In this document: piece by piece, positions 1 to 8,576 of the stretch | How the letters are laid out: every line of letters starts with the position of its first letter | Numbering within the stretch: the stretch's first letter is position 1 | Source: Kribbella kalugense | Lineage (GTDB): Bacteria > Actinomycetota > Actinomycetes > Propionibacteriales > Kribbellaceae | Direction: 5' to 3' | Length of the DNA stretch: 64,000 nucleotides | Assembly: GCF_004365875.1 (NCBI RefSeq) | Contig: NZ_SODF01000002.1 | Span: 1,116,001-1,180,000 of the forward strand | Program-made: the position numbers and the translations under genes | The notes under the pieces: model-generated | Database searches by the model: none | Told to the model about the DNA's origin: nothing | Seen by the model: only the letters and a program-made list of their open reading frames with translations

Positions 1-565
1 TGGTGCGCAGGCAGATCGAGCGGACGCCGTACTGCGCCCACTCCGCGGACGCCGCGCGGTTGAGGGCCTCCATTGCCGCCCAGCCGACGCTCATGCCGCC
101 GACCAGCGGCAGGGCCACGCGCGCGGGTTCTGGTGTGTGCATCATGATGACGCCCGATCCGCGCGGGATCATGTGCCGCGCGGCGGACCTCCCGGTCACG
201 AAGTGAGCCTGGGCGTACGTCGTGATCGGTCGGAGGAAGTTGTCGACCGGCAGGTCGGTGAACGGGATCCCCTGCAATCCCTGCGGTGAGATTCCGATCG
301 CGTTGAACGACACGTCGATGCTGCCTGCGCCGGCGACGACGGCGTCGAGGTGTTCGGTGACGGATTTCTCGTCCGTGGCGTCGACCACAGCGGTCTCGAC
401 GGCTCCGCCCGCGGCGGAGATTTCCTTGGCGACGGTGGTGACACTGTCGAGATTTCGCCCGGTCAGGAAGACCCGGGCGCCTTCGCGGGCGAACCCGCGG
501 GCGACCGCACCGCCGACTGCTCCACCGCCGCCGTAGACGACGACGTTCTTGTTTTCCAGCAACAT
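1..565 (-). CDS. short-chain dehydrogenase/reductase (SDR), 3' end cut by window edge
   Basis: The frame is open from ATG at 565 leftwards past base 1, so the C-terminus is missing. It begins MLLENKNVVVYGGGGAVGGA, an N-terminal nucleotide-binding glycine-rich motif, followed by an SDR Rossmann fold (AREGARVFLTGRN, then VDATDEKSV). Near the edge the reading SVGWAAMEALNRAASAEWAQ replaces the usual YxxxK helix; no Tyr-Lys pair is visible, so it may be an atypical or non-catalytic SDR. AAGGAA lies just upstream of ATG 565; an in-frame GTG at 589 is possible but has no ribosome site. It is divergent from the M20 hydrolase. Substrate unknown. Confidence 0.8.
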   Translation of the reverse strand, partial: MLLENKNVVVYGGGGAVGGAVARGFAREGARVFLTGRNLDSVTTVAKEISAAGGAVETAVVDATDEKSVTEHLDAVVAGAGSIDVSFNAIGISPQGLQGIPFTDLPVDNFLRPITTYAQAHFVTGRSAARHMIPRGSGVIMMHTPEPARVALPLVGGMSVGWAAMEALNRAASAEWAQYGVRSICLRT

Positions 566-732
566 TTCCTTCTCTTTCTCGTTGCTCACGCGGGCGCGTG
601 AAGTCCGCGCCCGGGTCAGCTCGAATGCCTCCTACTCATACGGAGGCGATCGCAGAGCGAAAGTCATCGGCGCAGACGGGTTGAGGTGGGTACGGTGGCG
701 GGCGTTGGCGTGGACGGGACCGGAGGTTGGTT

Positions 733-1920
733 GTGGAGTTCTTGGGTGAGGGTGCTGGGATCGCTTCGGGGTTGGTGGAGCTCAGGCGGGTGTTGCATCG
801 AGAGCCTGAAGTTGGGCTGGAGTTGCCACAGACGCAGCAAGTGGTGATGGATGCGCTGGCAGGGCTACCGCTGGAGATCAGCACCGGTCGTGAGGTGACG
901 TCCGTGGTGGCGGTACTGCGGGGTGGCGCGCCGGGGCCGACCGTGTTGCTCCGGGGTGACATGGATGCGTTGCCGGTCGTCGAGGAGACGGGCCTGGAGT
1001 ACGCGGCGGAGAACGGGAACATGCATGCCTGCGGCCACGACCTGCACACCGCCGGCCTGGTCGGGGCGGCCCAGTTGCTGAGCGCTCATCGCGAGGAGCT
1101 GCGGGGGAACGTGATCTTCATGTTCCAGCCCGGTGAGGAAGGCCGCGGCGGAGCGGGATACATGCTGCGGGAAGGACTGCTGCAGGCGACGGGCGACAAG
1201 CCGATCGCCGCGTACGCCCTGCACGTCTGGGCGCAGGCGGTGAAGGGGCTGTTCCAGATGCGGCCGGGCACGATGATGGCGAGCTCGAACCAGTTGCACA
1301 TCACGGTGCGCGGGCGGGGTGGGCACGGGTCGATGCCGGATACGACGGTCGACCCGGTGCCGGTGGTGGCGGAGCTGGTGCTTGCGTTGCAGACCTACGC
1401 GACGCGACGGGTGAACGTATTCGATCCAGTAGTGATCACCGTGACGCAGCTCGAGGCGGGGGTCGCGATCAACGTCATCCCGAACACGGCTCGCCTCGGT
1501 GCGACAGTGCGGACGTTGTCGGATGCAACGCTCGACCAACTGACCCGCGAGCTGCCGGCCCTGGCGGAGCGGATCGCGGCCGCACACGGGTGCACGGTCG
1601 ACGCGCGGCTCAACCCGCAGTACCCGGTGACGACGAACGACGCCGGGCGTACGGCGGAGACGACGGCGGTCCTCAGTGCGCTGTTCGGCGCGGACCGGGT
1701 CGAGGCGCTGCCGAACCCGTTGATGGGGGCCGAGGACTTCTCGATGGTGCTCAAGGAGGTACCCGGGACGTTCGCGATGTTCGGTGCGCGACCGGACGAC
1801 GTCTCCGCGGAGGAGGCGCCGTCGAACCATTCGAGCATCGTGCGGTTCGACGACGCCGTCCTCGGCGACCAGGCGGCCGCGCTGGCGGAGCTCGCCGTAC
1901 AGCATCTGGTTCCGGCGTAG
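733..1920 (+). CDS. M20D-family metal-dependent amidohydrolase (N-acyl amino acid / hippurate hydrolase type)
   Basis: 395 aa from GTG 733, chosen because CGGAGG at 721-726 sits 6 bases ahead; a TTG at 727 overlaps that spacing. Family motifs are in order: RGDMDALPV (about residue 75), MHACGHDLHTAGL (metal ligands Cys and His), GEEGRGGAGYML (catalytic and ligand glutamates), the dimerisation domain, and a late SNHSS metal-ligand region. M20D enzymes hydrolyse N-acyl amino acids or indole-amino-acid conjugates in the cytoplasm; the exact substrate cannot be read from sequence. No signal peptide. Length is normal for the family. It ends at a strong hairpin shared with the convergent protease gene. 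Confidence 0.9.
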   Translation: MEFLGEGAGIASGLVELRRVLHREPEVGLELPQTQQVVMDALAGLPLEISTGREVTSVVAVLRGGAPGPTVLLRGDMDALPVVEETGLEYAAENGNMHACGHDLHTAGLVGAAQLLSAHREELRGNVIFMFQPGEEGRGGAGYMLREGLLQATGDKPIAAYALHVWAQAVKGLFQMRPGTMMASSNQLHITVRGRGGHGSMPDTTVDPVPVVAELVLALQTYATRRVNVFDPVVITVTQLEAGVAINVIPNTARLGATVRTLSDATLDQLTRELPALAERIAAAHGCTVDARLNPQYPVTTNDAGRTAETTAVLSALFGADRVEALPNPLMGAEDFSMVLKEVPGTFAMFGARPDDVSAEEAPSNHSSIVRFDDAVLGDQAAALAELAVQHLVPA

Positions 1921-1926
1921 GCAAAG

Positions 1927-1967
1927 CCTGTGGCTGGTCAGTCCGCCAGAGGCCGACCAGCCACAGG
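1927..1967. terminator. bidirectional hairpin terminator between convergent genes
   Basis: CCTGTGGCTGGTC at 1927-1939 is perfectly complementary to GACCAGCCACAGG at 1955-1967 with a 15-base loop. It lies exactly between the stop of the M20 hydrolase (1920) and the stop of the convergent protease (1970). A 13-bp perfect stem fits a terminator serving both strands; no long U-run is present, as is usual in high-GC actinobacteria. Confidence 0.8.
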
Positions 1968-1969
1968 GT

Positions 1970-3400
1970 TCAGGAGGGCGAGATGCCGAGGGTGTAAGCG
2001 CCGCGGCTGCCGTACGTCGAGTATCCGGTGTTCAGAGGGTCGCCGTAACCCACGTTGTCGATCCGCAGGTAGTACGTACCCGGCTGGAGGCTGCCGCTAA
2101 CACTCGCACCGAGACCCGTCGGCGTACCGGCGTCGCTCTGGCCGGAGGCCGGGTCGTTCGACGCGACGACCGCGCCCGAGCCGTCCAGCAGGTCAAGCTT
2201 CATGTCCAGGTCTCCGCCGGTCGGAGCAGGGCTGACCGTCGCGGTGTAGTTGCCGGCGGCACTGACGTCGACGCGGTACACGTCGGTGTCGTCCTCGGCA
2301 GCGATGATCCCAGATGCCGGCGCACCAACCGTGAGCGCTGCAGCGTCGGCGGTCGTGTCGCCGGCTTCGTCAGCGCGCAGGGCCAGGCCGTGAGTACCGA
2401 CGACCGCGTAGTCGTCTTCCTTGTTGTTCGCGTCGGCGTACTCGCCTTTGCTCCACTGGCTGATGCCGCGGTAGTACCCGACGCCCATGATCGGCGCCCA
2501 CGCGCCATGACCCTCGTAGTACCCGACGGTCGAGGTCCCGTCGTGCGAGAGGCCGACGTTGTGGCCGGCCTCGTGCGCCGCTGCCTCGGCTAGATTCTTA
2601 GCCCCGGTACCGACGCCCTTCGTGAACACGAGCGCCGGCTGGTAGTAGTCGTGCTGGCTCGTGCTGTCGTAGACACCGACGTACGCGACCCCGCCACAAC
2701 CGCAGCCGGACTGGTACCAGGTGTCCGGATCGATCAGCACCCGCGTGCCGTACTGCTCGTCCGATGCACCCGACCGGTCGATCGCGGACTGCGGCGGCTC
2801 CTGCGTCGTCACGTCGACGTCGAAGGTCGCGTAGTCCTCGGCCACCCGAGCCCATACCTCGTGTACGACGTCCTGCTCGGCGGTGCTGTAGTTCGCCGGG
2901 TCACCGTCGGTGTCGTACGCCGAGACGTTCACCGGGTCGATGCCCTTCGACGCGTTCCACGCCGTACCGGTGATGGTGTGGCCGTCGAAGTCCAGGTAGA
3001 TGACGCGGTTCGAACCCGGCTTGCTGTGCAGCTCGAACGCCGGACCGGTCGCACCCGCGGCGGCTGTGCGCGCCCAGCGAGGCGATGCCTCGGGAGCCTT
3101 CTGCGTAGCGGTCAGGCCGGGCTCGCGGAAGAACAGTTTGCTGTCGGCATCGAGCCACGCGGTCTTGTCGGTGGCAAGGATCTGCCGCAGCTGGTCCACG
3201 GGCATCCGGTTGTGGTCGGCAACTTCAGCGAGCCGCGACTGGACCTTGCCGAGAGCAGCGCCACCCGCCAGCGGCTGCGAGAGCAGTTGGTCGATCGGTG
3301 TTTGCTGGGCGTCGGCCTGGTTGCCGAGCGCGACGGCCAGCCCTCCAAAGACAACAGCACCGGCGCATGCGAGCGCGCCGGCACGGCGGAAGTTTGTCAC
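1970..3400 (-). CDS. secreted zinc metalloprotease (metzincin) with C-terminal PPC domain, copy A
   Basis: 476 aa from GTG 3400, with GAGGAGG 8 bases upstream. An N-terminal signal peptide (AGALACAGAVVFGGLAVALG) is followed by a propeptide-like segment to about residue 125, then the catalytic domain with HEAGHNVGLSHDG at about 276 (HExxHxxGxxHD, the metzincin zinc site) and a Met-turn candidate PIMGVG about 30 residues later. The last 100 residues resemble a bacterial pre-peptidase C-terminal (PPC) domain (DTDVYRVDVSAAGNYTATV ... PGTYYLRIDNVG). It should act outside the cell on proteins; target unknown. It is a tandem duplicate of the gene at 3508-4953. Confidence 0.85.
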   Translation of the reverse strand: MTNFRRAGALACAGAVVFGGLAVALGNQADAQQTPIDQLLSQPLAGGAALGKVQSRLAEVADHNRMPVDQLRQILATDKTAWLDADSKLFFREPGLTATQKAPEASPRWARTAAAGATGPAFELHSKPGSNRVIYLDFDGHTITGTAWNASKGIDPVNVSAYDTDGDPANYSTAEQDVVHEVWARVAEDYATFDVDVTTQEPPQSAIDRSGASDEQYGTRVLIDPDTWYQSGCGCGGVAYVGVYDSTSQHDYYQPALVFTKGVGTGAKNLAEAAAHEAGHNVGLSHDGTSTVGYYEGHGAWAPIMGVGYYRGISQWSKGEYADANNKEDDYAVVGTHGLALRADEAGDTTADAAALTVGAPASGIIAAEDDTDVYRVDVSAAGNYTATVSPAPTGGDLDMKLDLLDGSGAVVASNDPASGQSDAGTPTGLGASVSGSLQPGTYYLRIDNVGYGDPLNTGYSTYGSRGAYTLGISPS

Positions 3401-3462
3401 TCGGAATCCTCCTCACAGGATTCCCCCCGGGCGTTTGGGCGGTTCCCCCCACAAGAACCCGA

Positions 3463-3491
3463 GGCCGTCGATCTCGGTGGGAACGACGGCC
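3463..3491 (-). terminator. possible hairpin after protease copy B
   Basis: GGCCGTCG (3463-3470) and CGACGGCC (3484-3491) form an 8-bp perfect stem with a 13-base loop, just downstream (minus strand) of the stop at 3508. It could end the copy B transcript before copy A starts; no U-tract, so the call is tentative. Confidence 0.4.
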
Positions 3492-3507
3492 CCGGGCAGC
3501 TCAGGTG

Positions 3508-4953
3508 TCAGCCGGCCGTGACGCGGACCGAGTAGGCGCCGCGGCTGCCGTACGTCGAGTAGCCGGTGTTCAACGGGTTGCCGTAGCCGACGTTCTCGAC
3601 TCGCAGGTAGTAGCGGCCCGCGGCGACCTGACGGCTGATGCTCGCGCCCAGACCGGTCGGCGTGGCCGCGCTCGACTGCCCGGACGCCGGGTCGGCGGTC
3701 GCGACGACCGCGCCGGACGAGTTCAGCAGCTGGAGCTTGATGTCCAGGTCCGCACCGGAGGCGGCCGCCGAAGCAGCGAAGGTGAACGTGCCGGCCGAGA
3801 CGTCGATCCGGAAGGTGTCGACGTCGGAGTCGTTCGCGTAGATGCCCTTGACGCTGGTGCCGAGTGTGAGGGCCGTTGCGTCACCTGTGCCGTTGCCGTG
3901 GTCGTCGGCCCGCAGCGCCAGCCCGTTCTGGCCGATCACCGCGAAGTCGTCTTCCTTGTTGTTGGCGCCGGAGTACTCGCCCTTGCTCCACTGGCTGATC
4001 GCCTTGGAGTAGCCGACGCCCATGATCGGCGCCCACGCACCATGACCCGCGTAGTACCCGACAGACGCCGTACCGTCATGCGACAGACCGACGTTGTGAC
4101 CGGCCTCGTGAGCTGCGGCTTCGGCGATGTTCTTCGCACCGGTACCGACGCCCTTCGTGAACACGAGCGCCGGTTGGTAGTACGCGTGCTGGCTCGTGCT
4201 GTCGTACACCCCGACGTACGCGACCCCGCCGCACCCGCAGCCGGACTGGTACCACGTAGTCGGATCGATCAGCACCCGCGTCCCGTACTGCTGGTCAGAC
4301 GCACCGGACCGGTCGATCGCCGCAGCAGTCGGCTGCTGCGTGGTCACGTCCACGTCAAACGGCGCGTAGTCCTCGGCAACCCTGGCCCACACATCCCGTA
4401 CGACGTCCTGCTCAGCGGTGCTGTAGCTCGCCGGATTCCCATCGGTGTCGTACGGCGTGACGTTCACGCTGGCAGGCTTCCCGCCGATGTTCCACGCCGT
4501 ACCCGTGATCGTCTGGCCGTCGAAGTCGAGGTAGATCACCCGGTTCGAACCGGGCTTACTGTGCAGCTCGAAGGCCGGACCGGTCGCAGCGGCGACCGCG
4601 TGAGTGGCCCAACGCGGGGACGGCGCGGCGGCGGACTTGCGCTCGGCGGCGGTGGCGACCGGCTCGCGGTAGAAGAGCTTGCCGCCGCGATCCAGCCAGG
4701 CGGTCTTGTCGGTGGCGAGAATCTGCTCGAGCTGCGCGGCGGGAAGACCGCTGCGTGCGGCGACTTCGCCGAGCCGGGACTGGACCCGGCCGAGTGCGGC
4801 CTTGCCCTGCAGCTCCTGGCTGAGCAGTTGGTCGATGGGGAGCGGGGCGGGTTGGTTGGCATCGGCCTGGTTGCTGACGACGACGGCCAAGGCTCCGAAG
4901 ACAACAGCACCGGCGACGGCGAGAGCACCGATCCGGCGGGGGCGGGTGTGCAT
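3508..4953 (-). CDS. secreted zinc metalloprotease (metzincin) with C-terminal PPC domain, copy B
   Basis: 481 aa from ATG 4953, chosen because GAGGAGG lies about 9 bases upstream and a signal peptide (RRIGALAVAGAVVFGALAVV) follows immediately; the frame is open further upstream without a ribosome site. The domain order matches copy A: signal peptide, propeptide-like region, catalytic domain with HEAGHNVGLSHDG at about residue 280 and PIMGVG, then a PPC domain ending YSTYGSRGAYSVRVTAG. The catalytic and C-terminal parts are very similar to copy A at protein and DNA level, while the propeptide and the middle of the PPC domain have diverged. Presumably an extracellular endopeptidase. Confidence 0.85.
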   Translation of the reverse strand: MHTRPRRIGALAVAGAVVFGALAVVVSNQADANQPAPLPIDQLLSQELQGKAALGRVQSRLGEVAARSGLPAAQLEQILATDKTAWLDRGGKLFYREPVATAAERKSAAAPSPRWATHAVAAATGPAFELHSKPGSNRVIYLDFDGQTITGTAWNIGGKPASVNVTPYDTDGNPASYSTAEQDVVRDVWARVAEDYAPFDVDVTTQQPTAAAIDRSGASDQQYGTRVLIDPTTWYQSGCGCGGVAYVGVYDSTSQHAYYQPALVFTKGVGTGAKNIAEAAAHEAGHNVGLSHDGTASVGYYAGHGAWAPIMGVGYSKAISQWSKGEYSGANNKEDDFAVIGQNGLALRADDHGNGTGDATALTLGTSVKGIYANDSDVDTFRIDVSAGTFTFAASAAASGADLDIKLQLLNSSGAVVATADPASGQSSAATPTGLGASISRQVAAGRYYLRVENVGYGNPLNTGYSTYGSRGAYSVRVTAG

Positions 4954-5092
4954 CTTTGGGGTCCTCCTCAAGGACTCCTGGGGCGGCCTCACATCTCGTG
5001 CGTGGGCACGCACTGTGCGTAGCCTGCCCGAAGGTCCCCACCTCTGTATAGATTCGTCTCGGTATTTAACGCCGACTTGGGAGGGGCCTCCG

Positions 5093-5539
5093 ATGCGCTA
5101 CATGATGATTTTCAAGGCCAGCGAGGAGTCCGAAGCGGGAGAGCTGCCGGGCGAGGAGAGCCTGACCGCCATGGGCCTGGTGATGGCCGAGATGGCGGAC
5201 AAGGGTGTCCTGCTCGCGGGTGACGGCCTGCTGCCGAGCTCGAAGGGTTTCCGGCTCGCGTTCGACGACGACAAGCAGCGCCGGGTGCTCGACGGCCCGT
5301 TCGCCGAGACCAAGGAGCTGATCGCCGGGTTCTGCCTGATCGAGGTCGCGTCCCGGGAGGAAGCGATCGAGTGGGGCTGGCGCTGCGTGGCGGCGGACGG
5401 CCGCACCGACGGCCAGCTGGAGATCCGGAAGGTCGCGAGCCCCGAGGACTTCGGCGACAACTTCACCCCGGAGGCGCAGGCCCGCGAGGGTGCGACGTTC
5501 CTGAAGGCCGCCGAGAACCTTCAGAAGAGCAACACCTGA
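5093..5539 (+). CDS. YCII-related (DGPF domain) protein
   Basis: 148 aa from ATG 5093 with GGGAGGGG 6 bases ahead. The sequence MRYMMIFKASEESEAGELP starts the YCII/DGPF fold, and VLDGPFAETKELIAGFCLIE carries the DGPFAE motif that names the family. Such small dimeric alpha-beta barrel proteins often sit beside ECF sigma genes or oxidoreductases; their activity is mostly unknown. No partner sigma gene is adjacent here. The last 19 bases overlap the convergent alcohol dehydrogenase gene. Confidence 0.85.
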   Translation: MRYMMIFKASEESEAGELPGEESLTAMGLVMAEMADKGVLLAGDGLLPSSKGFRLAFDDDKQRRVLDGPFAETKELIAGFCLIEVASREEAIEWGWRCVAADGRTDGQLEIRKVASPEDFGDNFTPEAQAREGATFLKAAENLQKSNT

Positions 5540-6627
5540 CGGATCGACGTCCCCGCGGCGAGGTCGTCGAAGGCCTGGTTGAGGTCGTCGAGCCCGACCG
5601 TCGCGGTCAGTAGCCGGTCGACCGGGAGCCGGCCGGCTTGGTACAAGGCGACGTACCGCGGGATGTCGCGCGTCGGCACCGACGAGCCGAGGTACGAGCC
5701 CTTCACCGTGCGTTCCTCGGCGACCAGGCTGACCGCGGGAACGCTGAAGGACTGCGATGGGTGCGGCAAGCCGACCGTGACCGTGGTCCCGCCGCGGCGC
5801 GTGGCGGCGTACGCCTGCTCGAGCACCTTCGCGCTCCCGACCGTCTCGAACGCGTAGTCGGCCCCGCCCGCCGTCGCCTCCCGCACCTGCTCGACGGCGT
5901 CCGCGTCCCGGGCATCCACAACAGCCGTTGCCCCGAGCTCCCGCGCCAACGACAGCTTCGACGGTACGACGTCCACCGCGACGATCGGATGTGCTCCGAC
6001 CAGGACGGCGCCGAGCAACGCCGACAGTCCGACGCCGCCCAACCCGAAGACGACCGCACTACGGCCGGCCCGGACCTGCGCTGTATTTACTACCGCACCC
6101 ACGCCGGTCATGACCGCACACCCGAAGAGCGCGGCGATCTCAGGCGGCAGCGACGGATCGATCTTCACCGCCGAATGCGCGGAGATCACTGCATGATCCG
6201 CAAACCCAGACACACCCAGATGGTGGTGCACGTCGGTCAGGCGGCGAGTGCCGCTCAGCAGCGTGCCGGCGACGTTCGCGGCAGCGCCCGGCTCACACAG
6301 CGCGGCGCGGCCCTCGGCACAGGGAGCGCAGTTGCCGCAGGACGGTACGAAGGCGCAGACCACCGTGTCGCCCGGCGCGAAGCCGGGAGCCTCCGACGCC
6401 ACAACCTCGCCCGTGGCCTCATGACCGAGCAGCATCGGCATCACCCGCGGCCGCGACCCGTCGATCACCGACAGATCCGAATGACACAGCCCGGCAGCCC
6501 GGATCCGGACCAGCAACTCCCCAGGATCGGGCGGCGCCAGCTCAACCTCTTCGATCCGCAGCGGTCGCGACTCGGCGTACGGCGCCGGCAGACCCATCTC
6601 CCGCAGTACGGCGCCACGCACGATCAT
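5521..6627 (-). CDS. zinc-dependent alcohol dehydrogenase (MDR superfamily)
   Basis: 368 aa. Catalytic-zinc residues are visible in AGLCHSDLSV (about residue 47) and GHEATGEV; the structural zinc cluster is CGNCAPCAEGRAALC (about residue 100), and FGLGGVGLSALLGAVLVGA is the NAD(P)-binding motif. The pattern is that of class III-like or mycothiol-dependent-type medium-chain dehydrogenases; the substrate is not readable. Its ATG overlaps the thioesterase stop (ATGA), so it is the third gene of a coupled operon with the methyltransferase and thioesterase. It converges with the YCII gene. Confidence 0.88.
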   Translation of the reverse strand: MIVRGAVLREMGLPAPYAESRPLRIEEVELAPPDPGELLVRIRAAGLCHSDLSVIDGSRPRVMPMLLGHEATGEVVASEAPGFAPGDTVVCAFVPSCGNCAPCAEGRAALCEPGAAANVAGTLLSGTRRLTDVHHHLGVSGFADHAVISAHSAVKIDPSLPPEIAALFGCAVMTGVGAVVNTAQVRAGRSAVVFGLGGVGLSALLGAVLVGAHPIVAVDVVPSKLSLARELGATAVVDARDADAVEQVREATAGGADYAFETVGSAKVLEQAYAATRRGGTTVTVGLPHPSQSFSVPAVSLVAEERTVKGSYLGSSVPTRDIPRYVALYQAGRLPVDRLLTATVGLDDLNQAFDDLAAGTSIRQVLLF

Positions 6628-7040
6628 CCCGTGATCCCTTCGAGTGCCTCGCGGATCCGGTCCGGAACCGGCACCGGGCGGCGATCCTCCCGCGCGACGA
6701 AGACGTGCACGAACCGCCCGGTCGCGGCCGGCTCGTCCGATCCCTCGCGGAACAGGCCGATCTCGTACCGCACGCTGGAGTTACCCAGCTGACCGCAGCG
6801 CAACCCCGCGTCGACCACGCCAGGAAACTCGAGCGGCTGCTTGAACGTGCACTGCGAGTCCACGCACAACCCGATCACGTCGCCGCCGTGGATGTCGAGA
6901 CCGCCCGAGCGGATCAGGAAGTCGTTGATCACGGTGTCGAAGAAGCTGTAGTACTCGACGTTGTTGACGTGCCCGTAGACGTCGTTGTCCTTCCACCGCA
7001 GCGTGATCGCCAGGTGGTGCGGATACGAGCTGCGGCTCAC
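6624..7040 (-). CDS. hotdog-fold acyl-CoA thioesterase (4HBT family)
   Basis: 138 aa from GTG 7040, which overlaps the upstream stop (GTGA), arguing for coupled translation. The motif RWKDNDVYGHVNNVEYYSFF near residue 15 is the 4HBT signature (D-x-x-GHVNN); the Asp is the usual catalytic residue. Members hydrolyse acyl-CoA thioesters in the cytoplasm. Length fits the family. Together with the dehydrogenase downstream it could process an acyl or alcohol intermediate, but the pathway is unknown. Confidence 0.85.
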   Translation of the reverse strand: MSRSSYPHHLAITLRWKDNDVYGHVNNVEYYSFFDTVINDFLIRSGGLDIHGGDVIGLCVDSQCTFKQPLEFPGVVDAGLRCGQLGNSSVRYEIGLFREGSDEPAATGRFVHVFVAREDRRPVPVPDRIREALEGITG

Positions 7041-7882
7041 GGCTTCCGGCCGACACCCACCCAGAGGCTGCACATGATGTCGGTGAACTCGCCCTTGTCG
7101 ACCAGGCGGTTGGTCTCCGCGTCGGGGAACCAGCGGAACGGCGAGACGACGCCGGGCTCGATCAGCTCGGTGCCCTCGAAGAAGCGGGTGACCTCTTCCT
7201 TCGAGCGGACCTGCGCGTCACCGCCGTCGGCCTTGTAGACCACCATCGCCCGCTCCCACAGCTCCGGCGCGAAGTCCGGGGTGCAGTGCGAGAAGATCAG
7301 CAGCGATCCCGGCGCCAGCGGCTCGACCAGCTGGCGGACCAGGTCGTACGGCTTCAGGGCGTCGGGCAGGTAGTGGAAGACGCCGACGATACTGAGCGCG
7401 ACCGGCTTGCTGAAGTCGATGAGCTCCTTGACCTCGTCGGAGTTCAGGATCGCCTGCGGGTCGGTGACGTCGGCCTCGAGGTACGCCGTCTTGCCCTCGG
7501 GCTTGCTCACCAGCAGCGCGCGGGAGTGCGCGAGCACGATCGGGTCGTTGTCGGCGTACACGACGTGCGCGGCCGGGGTGATCTCCTGGACCACCTCGTG
7601 CAGGTTCGGGCTGGTGGGGATGCCGGTGCCGACGTCGAGGAACTGGGTGATGCCCTGCTCGGCGGCGTACTTCGCGGCCCGGTGCATCCACATCCGGTTC
7701 GACAGGGCGGCGGTGCGGAAGCCCGGGAACGCCTGCAGCAGGTGCTCGGCAGCCTGCCGGTCGATCGCGAAGTTGTCCTTCCCACCCAGGAAGTAGTCGT
7801 ACACCCGGGCGCCGTGCGGCCGGTCGAGCTTCAGCTGCTCGTACATCCGCGCGTCGACGTCAGCATCCTGCGAGTCAGCCAT
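7037..7882 (-). CDS. SAM-dependent methyltransferase, actinobacterial DUF574/Methyltransf_19 family
   Basis: 281 aa from ATG 7882 (MADSQDADVDARMYEQLKL). The family hallmarks DRPHGARVYDYFLGGKDNF and FLDVGTGIPTSPNLHEV (the SAM-binding glycine loop) are present, followed by VYADNDPIVLAHSRALL. These proteins are numerous in actinobacteria, often beside regulators, and their substrates are mostly undefined. The frame continues upstream to 7966 but without a ribosome site. First gene of a three-gene operon with GTGA/ATGA couplings. Confidence 0.85.
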   Translation of the reverse strand: MADSQDADVDARMYEQLKLDRPHGARVYDYFLGGKDNFAIDRQAAEHLLQAFPGFRTAALSNRMWMHRAAKYAAEQGITQFLDVGTGIPTSPNLHEVVQEITPAAHVVYADNDPIVLAHSRALLVSKPEGKTAYLEADVTDPQAILNSDEVKELIDFSKPVALSIVGVFHYLPDALKPYDLVRQLVEPLAPGSLLIFSHCTPDFAPELWERAMVVYKADGGDAQVRSKEEVTRFFEGTELIEPGVVSPFRWFPDAETNRLVDKGEFTDIMCSLWVGVGRKP

Positions 7883-8076
7883 GAAAATCCCATCCGCGTC
7901 GCGGCTCAGAACCGAAGATCCATCGTAACGGGTGCACAACGGACTGTGACACCGGCAGAACGACACTATCGTCCGAGGGCTTCACCGCGATCAGGTCCCG
8001 GTGGCCTTTACACAGGATTGAATTCCCGTCCGGTATTTCACCGTGGTGGACTGTCTCCTACACATGAGGGGGCGAC

Positions 8077-8550
8077 ATGGGTGATGTGATTCAAGGACGG
8101 CAGACAGCGGCGTACGACGGTCAGGTGGTCGTGTTCCTGATCGGGATGCGGGTCAACTCCGTGCTCAAGCTGCGCGAGTGGCTGCCGGTGGCGCGGGCGA
8201 TGGGTCCGATGCTGCGAGAGCTGTCGAAGGACAAGGCGAGCGGGCTGCTCGGGTTCCGCACGCTGCCGACGTGGCGCGGGATCACGTTGATCCAGTACTG
8301 GGAATCGGTGGAGAAGCTCCAGGCGTTCGCGAGCGACACCGGGCGGACGCACCGGCCGGCGTGGGTCGACTTCTTCCGCAACTCGTTCAAGGGCGGCGCG
8401 GTCGGCATCTGGCACGAGACGTACGTCGTCCCGGCCGGCCATACCGAAACCATCTACGGCAACATGCCGCTGCTCGGCCTGGGCCGGGTCGAGGGCGTCG
8501 AGCCGGTCGGCAAGCGCGGAGACTCGGCGGCTGAGCGCTTGGGCCACTAG
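8077..8550 (+). CDS. DUF4188 / monooxygenase-like family protein
   Basis: 157 aa from ATG 8077 with GGGGGCGAC upstream. The start VVVFLIGMRVNSVLKLREWLPV and the central TWRGITLIQYWESVEKLQAF match the DUF4188 family, a ferredoxin-like alpha-beta fold related to heme-binding or monooxygenase-type dimeric barrels. The C-terminus has HETYVVPAGHTETIYGNMP, a well conserved block in the family. Biochemical role unknown; the 26-bp gap to the MFS gene holds a promoter-like element, so the two may be transcribed separately. Confidence 0.75.
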   Translation: MGDVIQGRQTAAYDGQVVVFLIGMRVNSVLKLREWLPVARAMGPMLRELSKDKASGLLGFRTLPTWRGITLIQYWESVEKLQAFASDTGRTHRPAWVDFFRNSFKGGAVGIWHETYVVPAGHTETIYGNMPLLGLGRVEGVEPVGKRGDSAAERLGH

Positions 8551-8564
8551 ACATATCCGCCGGT

Positions 8565-8576
8565 TACAGTGCAGGC
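8565..8576 (+). promoter_or_regulatory. candidate leaderless promoter -10 for the MFS gene
   Basis: TACAGT (8565-8570) fits the actinobacterial TANNNT -10 pattern and lies 6 bases ahead of GTG 8577, with no Shine-Dalgarno between. That geometry places transcription start at the start codon. Confidence 0.4.

Noticed and set aside
865..1905. 346-codon minus-strand frame opposite the M20 hydrolase
   Set aside because: Arg/His-rich shadow of a gene with all family motifs on the other strand.
3298..5022. 574-codon open frame on the plus strand opposite the two proteases
   Set aside because: It runs antisense through both metzincin genes and reads as Arg/Val/Gly-rich sequence with no motif; long antisense frames are common at this GC content.
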